A stretch of 64,000 nt of DNA. It comes from Methylorubrum thiocyanatum. Its GTDB lineage: Bacteria; Pseudomonadota; Alphaproteobacteria; Rhizobiales; Beijerinckiaceae. A program made the position numbers and the translations under genes. Below, piece by piece: positions 59,927-64,000 of this stretch; the first letter of the stretch is position 1; each line of letters begins with the position of its first letter. The DNA is taken from contig JACJIB010000006.1 in NCBI GenBank assembly GCA_014138645.1, forward strand, positions 372,001-436,000, given 5' to 3'. A model generated the notes under the pieces. The model made no database searches. It saw only the letters and a list, made by a program, of their open reading frames with translations, and was not told where the DNA came from.

Positions 59927-61060
59927 ATGACGCCGGAGCATCTGTGCGATCGGGATGTCGAGGCCGTCGTCGCGACGACGCCCGAGAGCGTCTTTCTGCT
60001 CTCCGGCCATCTCACGTGGCTGGGCGAGCGGATGCGGGGCTGGATGAGTGGCACTGAGGGCGACGCCGCCTTCCTGCCGGGATATGCCGTCCTGACCCGG
60101 GACGGTCGGGTCGGCCTCGCGGCAGGCGCGGTCACCCGGACGGCGGCCGAGGCCGCGGCGCCGGACAGTCTCGTGCTGTACGGCCGCGCTTGTCCGTCGG
60201 CCGGCGCCGACGATGCGCTGTCCCGGTTGCTCGCCGAGATGGGCCTTACCGACCGCACCATCGGGGTGGAATGGGACGGGGCCGGCCGCGGCCTCGCCCG
60301 ATGCCTGGAGTCGGTCGCGACCCGGGACGCCTCCCTCTGGCTGCGCAACCTGCGCGCGGTGAAGACCGAGGCGGCGCTCGACACGATGCGGGCGGCCGCG
60401 ACGGCGACCGAGGCGGCCATGGCGGCGGTGTTCGCCGCCTGGACCGCCGACGCGGATCCGCGGGCGCTGCGGACGGTGTTCCGCGTTGCTCTGGCGGAGC
60501 GGGATTGCGACTTCGACCATCTGGTCTACGGAGCGCCCGGCGGCGGCGTGTGCGACGCCGTGAGGCCGCCGGAACCGGTCACGGCCCTCTTCTTCGACGC
60601 CGGCGCCCGCTGCGGGCGCTACTACTCGGATACCGGCACGACGCTGACGCGCACCGGCTTGACGGCCGCCGACCGCGAGCGCCACGCCGCGGCCCTCGCC
60701 GCGCTGGCGGTGGCCGAGCGCGCCCTGCGGCCGGGCCAGCGCGCCTCCTCGGCCTGGTTGGCGATGCAGGACGAGGCGCGCCGGATTCCGGGCCTCGTCG
60801 CGCAGGGGCACGGCCTCGGTCTCGGCATCCGTGAATGGCCGCTGCTCGGTCCGCCGAGCGACGCCGTGCTGAGCGACGGCCTCGGCACCTACCCGGTCGA
60901 TGCCGTCCTCGCTCCCGGCATGGTGGTGAACCTCGAGGCCGGCGGGCACTTCGCCGACGGCACCTCCGTGCAGATCGAGAAGAGCTTCGTCATCGGCGCC
61001 GACGCCGCCGTCCCGCTGGCCGCGCAGCCGCGCGACGTCCCGATCCGCCTCCCGGCCTGA
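59927..61060 (+). CDS. M24-family metallopeptidase-like protein (Xaa-Pro aminopeptidase type)
   Basis: 377 residues. The pita-bread catalytic domain (about 150-370) has all five metal ligands: Asp224 in LFFDAGA, Asp235 in YYSDTGTT, His295 in QGHGLGLGI, Glu337 in VNLEAGG and Glu351 in QIEKSFVI. The N-terminal creatinase-type domain (about 10-140) is also present. It is thus an intact dinuclear metal hydrolase of the prolidase/creatinase group. It opens the plus-strand catabolic unit under the IclR sites, with AGGAGG 5 bases before the ATG. Its partners act on sugar acids, so the substrate may be an N-linked or amide compound; open. Confidence 0.88.
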   Translation: MTPEHLCDRDVEAVVATTPESVFLLSGHLTWLGERMRGWMSGTEGDAAFLPGYAVLTRDGRVGLAAGAVTRTAAEAAAPDSLVLYGRACPSAGADDALSRLLAEMGLTDRTIGVEWDGAGRGLARCLESVATRDASLWLRNLRAVKTEAALDTMRAAATATEAAMAAVFAAWTADADPRALRTVFRVALAERDCDFDHLVYGAPGGGVCDAVRPPEPVTALFFDAGARCGRYYSDTGTTLTRTGLTAADRERHAAALAALAVAERALRPGQRASSAWLAMQDEARRIPGLVAQGHGLGLGIREWPLLGPPSDAVLSDGLGTYPVDAVLAPGMVVNLEAGGHFADGTSVQIEKSFVIGADAAVPLAAQPRDVPIRLPA

Positions 61061-61106
61061 TCCCACCCCCGAACCGATCCCCACCCTGACGAAAGGCACT
61101 CTGCCT

Positions 61107-62981
61107 ATGCCCCGACAGAAGACCATCCGGCTGACGACTGCCCAGGCGATCCTGCGCTATTTCGCGGCCCAGCACACCCGACGCGACGGACGCGAATTGC
61201 CGCTCATCGGCGGCGTGTTCGGCATCTTCGGCCACGGCAATGCCAGCGGCTTCGGCCACGCCCTCGCGACCGGAGCCGGCGGGCTCACCTACCACCAGGG
61301 CAAGAGCGAGCAGGCGATGGTCCATGCGGCGATCGGCTATGCCCGCGCCCACAACCTCGCCTCGACCCTGGCGGTGACGGCCTCGATCGGACCGGCCTCC
61401 ACCAACCTCGTCACCGGTGCCGGTACCGCCACGCTCAACCGCGTGCCCGTGCTGCTTCTGCCGGGCGACGTCTTCGCCAGCCGCCGTCAGGGCCCGATCC
61501 TGCAGGGGCTGGAGATGGCGGGCAGCTACGACATGACCGTCAACGACACCCTGCGTCCGGTCAGCCGCTTCTTCGACCGCATCACGCGGCCCGAGCAGAT
61601 CATCCATTCCCTGCCGCACGCCACCGCCGCGCTGCTCGACCACGGCCAGGCCGGCGCCGTCACCGTGGCCGTCTGCCAGGATGTCGAGGGCGAGGCGTTC
61701 GACTTTCCCCTGGCGCTGTTCGAGACGCGCGTCCACGACCTCGAGCGGCTCGCGCCCTCCGAATCCGTCCTGGCGGCCGCCGCCGAACGGGTACGGACCG
61801 CGCGCAAGCCCATCATCATCGCGGGCGGCGGCGTCCGCTACGCCGAGGCGGAGGCGAGCCTCGCCGCCCTGTCCAACGCCTGCGGCATCCCGGTGGTCGA
61901 GAGTTTCGCGGGCCGCGGCGCCGGCCGGGCGGCGAGCCTCAACGCGGGCGGCATCGGCTTCATCGGATCGCCGGCCGCCAACGAACTCGCGACCGAGGCC
62001 GACCTCGTGCTCGCCGTCGGCACCCGCCTGTCGGACACGCTGACCGGATCGCACACGCTGTTCCAGAACCCCGATGTCAGCTTCGTGGCGCTGAACCTCG
62101 CCGAGCGCGACCTGTGCAAGATGGGCGCGCTGGCGCTGCGGGCCGATGCCCGGGCCGGGCTCGACGGGCTCGCGGCGGCCCTGGAGGGCCACACCGCCCC
62201 GGCCGAATGGCGGGACCGCGCCGACCGGGCGATCGTGCGCCACGTCGCCCGGGTCGGCGAGATCGTCGGGACCGAGAATCGCCGCATGACCGGCTACGAG
62301 GCGGTCGCCGAGATCAAGGACGCCGCCCGCCGCGAGGACCGCGTCGTCTTCTCGTCCTCGACGGCGATCGGGCAGGCCCACACCATCTGGGACAGCCGCA
62401 GCGATGCCCCGGTCGACATGGAATACGGCTTCAGCTGCATGGGCTACGAGATCCCGGCCGCCCTCGGCGCGGCGATGGCCGGCACGGTGAAGGGCCGCAT
62501 CCTCGCGCTCATCGGCGACGGCACCTTCCTGATGGGCAACACCACCGAGATCGTCACGGCGATCCAGGAGGGCCTCGCCTTCACGATCGTGGTCGTCGTC
62601 AACCGCGGCTGGCAGTGCATCCGCGGCCACCAGCTCGGCTCCTACGGCGAGGAGTTCGGCACGCAGTTCCGCCGCCGCGAGGGGAACGCCCGCAATCTCA
62701 CCGGCGAGACGCTCGCCATCGACTACGTCGCCAATGCCCGCTCGCTGGGCGCCGACGGCGTCGACGTGCACAGCCGCGCCGAGCTCCGGGCCGCCCTGGA
62801 GCGGGCGCGCCGTTCCGACCGGCCCTTCCTGATCGCCGCGCATGTCGAGGACGCGCCGCTGCCGATCGAGAGCGGCGCCTGGTGGGAATTCGGCATTCCG
62901 CAGGCGGATGCCCCCGAGAGCCTGCGCGAGACCCGCGCCGCCTTCGAGGCGGCCGCCGCGAAGCACCGCTGGTTCGTCTGA
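61107..62981 (+). CDS. iolD: IolD-like thiamine-diphosphate enzyme
   Basis: 624 residues, the usual length of IolD (3D-(3,5/4)-trihydroxycyclohexane-1,2-dione hydrolase). The N-terminal pyrimidine-binding domain has FGIFGHGNASGFGHAL, the catalytic Glu in YHQGKSEQAMVHAAIGYARA, and TASIGPASTNLVTGAGTA; the C-terminal cofactor domain has LIGDGTFLMGNTTEIVTAIQEGLAFTIVVVVNRGWQCI with the GDG...N Mg/TDP motif. IolD opens the ring in inositol breakdown, but no other iol gene is visible, so a related diketone substrate is possible. It follows the M24 gene after 46 bases and precedes an enolase-superfamily gene by 11 bases. Confidence 0.9.
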   Translation: MPRQKTIRLTTAQAILRYFAAQHTRRDGRELPLIGGVFGIFGHGNASGFGHALATGAGGLTYHQGKSEQAMVHAAIGYARAHNLASTLAVTASIGPASTNLVTGAGTATLNRVPVLLLPGDVFASRRQGPILQGLEMAGSYDMTVNDTLRPVSRFFDRITRPEQIIHSLPHATAALLDHGQAGAVTVAVCQDVEGEAFDFPLALFETRVHDLERLAPSESVLAAAAERVRTARKPIIIAGGGVRYAEAEASLAALSNACGIPVVESFAGRGAGRAASLNAGGIGFIGSPAANELATEADLVLAVGTRLSDTLTGSHTLFQNPDVSFVALNLAERDLCKMGALALRADARAGLDGLAAALEGHTAPAEWRDRADRAIVRHVARVGEIVGTENRRMTGYEAVAEIKDAARREDRVVFSSSTAIGQAHTIWDSRSDAPVDMEYGFSCMGYEIPAALGAAMAGTVKGRILALIGDGTFLMGNTTEIVTAIQEGLAFTIVVVVNRGWQCIRGHQLGSYGEEFGTQFRRREGNARNLTGETLAIDYVANARSLGADGVDVHSRAELRAALERARRSDRPFLIAAHVEDAPLPIESGAWWEFGIPQADAPESLRETRAAFEAAAAKHRWFV

Positions 62982-62992
62982 GGGAGGGGATC

Positions 62993-64000
62993 ATGAAGGG
63001 TACGACGATCACGCGCGTCTCGACGCTGCGCAGCGCCCTGCAGCCGAACCTGCTGTGGGTGGAGATCGAGGATGCCGACGGGGCCGTCGGCCTCGGCGAG
63101 ACCTTCTCGCTGGCCGAGACGGTGGAATCCTACATCCACGAAGGCGCGGCCGATTACCTGCTCGGTAAGGATGGGGGCGACATCGCCGGGCACTGGACGA
63201 CGCTGTTCCGCCAGCGCGGCCGCTCCGGCATCGGCGCGGAGACCCGGGGTGCGGCCGCCATCGACATCGCCCTGTGGGACCTGCTCGGCCACCGCACGGG
63301 CCTGCCGCTGTGGCAGCTCCTCGGCGGCCGCTCGCGGGAGCGGATCCGCGTCTACAACACCTGCGGCGGCCCGAACTACGTGCGGGCCGCGGCGGTGGCG
63401 GGGCGGCAATATACCGGTGACTTCGTTCGCGACCGCTACGACGACCTCTGGGGCTTCATGAACGAGCCCGAGCGGCTCGCCGAGAGCCTGCTCGCCGAGG
63501 GCGTGCGCCATATGAAGATCTGGCCCCTCGACGACATCTCCGTCGTGAACCAGGGGCTGCACATCTCGGCGGCGGAGCTGCGCACGGCGCTCGCCCCGCT
63601 CGCCCGCATCCACAAGGCCTTCGAGGGCGAGATGGAGGTCGCCCTCGAGATGCACGCGCGCTGGACCGTGCCGGTAGCAAGCAAGATCGCCCGGGCCGCC
63701 GAGCCGTACCAGCCGATGTGGATCGAGGATCCGGTCAAGCTCGACAACCTGCGGGCCATCGACGAGGTCTGCCGCGCGACGACCATTCCCGTCCTCGTCG
63801 GCGAAACCCAGGGCTCGCGCTACCCCTATCGCGAGATCCTCGAACGCACGGGTGTCGGCATCATCATGTCCGACCCGTGCTGGACCGGCGGCGTGACCGA
63901 GCTGCGGCGCATTGCGGACCTTGCGGCCACCTACCAGCGCGCCTTCACGCCCCATGACTGCACCGGCCCGATCGGGCTCGCTGCCGGCGCGCATGTCGCC
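62993..64000 (+). CDS. Mandelate racemase/muconate lactonising-type dehydratase (3' end beyond window)
   Basis: 336 codons visible; the gene runs off the right edge. The enolase-superfamily barrel shows a Lys in VRHMKIWPLDD, metal ligands in VALEMHARW, WIEDPVKLDN and LVGETQGSR, and a His in FTPHDCTGP. The lid region is at the N-terminus (LLWVEIEDADGAVGLGETFSLAETVESYIHEG). The pattern suits the sugar-acid dehydratase (gluconate/galactonate-type) branch. The ATG at 62993 has GGGAGGGG in front and is 11 bases after the IolD-like stop, so it is the third gene of the unit. Product fate is likely the HpaI-type aldolase. Confidence 0.92.
   Translation, partial: MKGTTITRVSTLRSALQPNLLWVEIEDADGAVGLGETFSLAETVESYIHEGAADYLLGKDGGDIAGHWTTLFRQRGRSGIGAETRGAAAIDIALWDLLGHRTGLPLWQLLGGRSRERIRVYNTCGGPNYVRAAAVAGRQYTGDFVRDRYDDLWGFMNEPERLAESLLAEGVRHMKIWPLDDISVVNQGLHISAAELRTALAPLARIHKAFEGEMEVALEMHARWTVPVASKIARAAEPYQPMWIEDPVKLDNLRAIDEVCRATTIPVLVGETQGSRYPYREILERTGVGIIMSDPCWTGGVTELRRIADLAATYQRAFTPHDCTGPIGLAAGAHVA

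Overview
The window is one contiguous stretch of high-GC DNA. Codon third positions in the genes are mostly G or C, and only a few intergenic or foreign-looking patches are AT-rich. Gene content (large numbers of sensor kinases, RND efflux, chromate and divalent-metal resistance, a membrane-bound three-subunit sugar/gluconate dehydrogenase, OprB porin, IclR-controlled sugar-acid catabolism) fits a soil or plant-associated alphaproteobacterium. My best guess is the Methylobacterium/Methylorubrum group; this is inference, as there is no rRNA or marker gene here.

Layout. 1-2.4 kb: the start of a sensor kinase (cut by the window edge), its OmpR-type response regulator, an AT-rich spacer and an isolated flgC. 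2.4-7.5 kb: a divalent metal (Zn/Cd/Pb-type) resistance regulon with a ZIP transporter, a CDF exporter, a P1B-type ATPase and two CadR/PbrR-like MerR regulators. Three copies of the same 7-3-7 operator tie the units together. 7.9-22.6 kb: an accessory island with a ribbon-helix-helix protein next to an array of 8-bp repeats, then a same-strand block of TIR, DUF2235 hydrolase, a small unknown protein, a Rad50/SMC-like ATPase and a protein with a PD-(D/E)xK-like motif. After these come an AbiU2-like HEPN protein, a large serine recombinase with an extra IS5-transposase-like domain, a tyrosine recombinase and an SRAP (YedK/HMCES) protein. The block looks like a mobile defence island, and its five-gene core is the best candidate here for an undescribed system.

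22.8-30.6 kb: a small membrane protein, a MexEF-type RND efflux pair with a divergent TetR regulator and a palindromic operator, and two Rnk/GreA-C-like proteins. 30.7-39.1 kb: a nitrate/sulfonate/taurine-type ABC transporter with overlapping genes, a divergent Crp/FNR regulator, a PPOX flavoprotein, and a tightly packed HEAT-repeat / ferredoxin / AprA-like flavoprotein / DUF971 set. 39.3-46.8 kb: a YgiQ radical-SAM protein, chromate resistance (rhodanese-ChrB fusion plus ChrA), a hybrid sensor kinase and an IS66 relic.

47-64 kb: carbohydrate sensing and oxidation. A porin, a chemoreceptor and an orphan sugar-binding protein lie in a row, followed by the three-subunit GMC/cytochrome c dehydrogenase. 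A Tat-exported MRJP-VOC fusion is next. Last is an IclR-controlled divergent locus (HpaI-type aldolase and IclR one way; M24 peptidase-like, IolD-like and enolase-superfamily genes the other way) that runs off the right edge. The division of labour suggested is oxidation in the periplasm, sensing by the chemoreceptor, and cytoplasmic breakdown of the resulting sugar acids.
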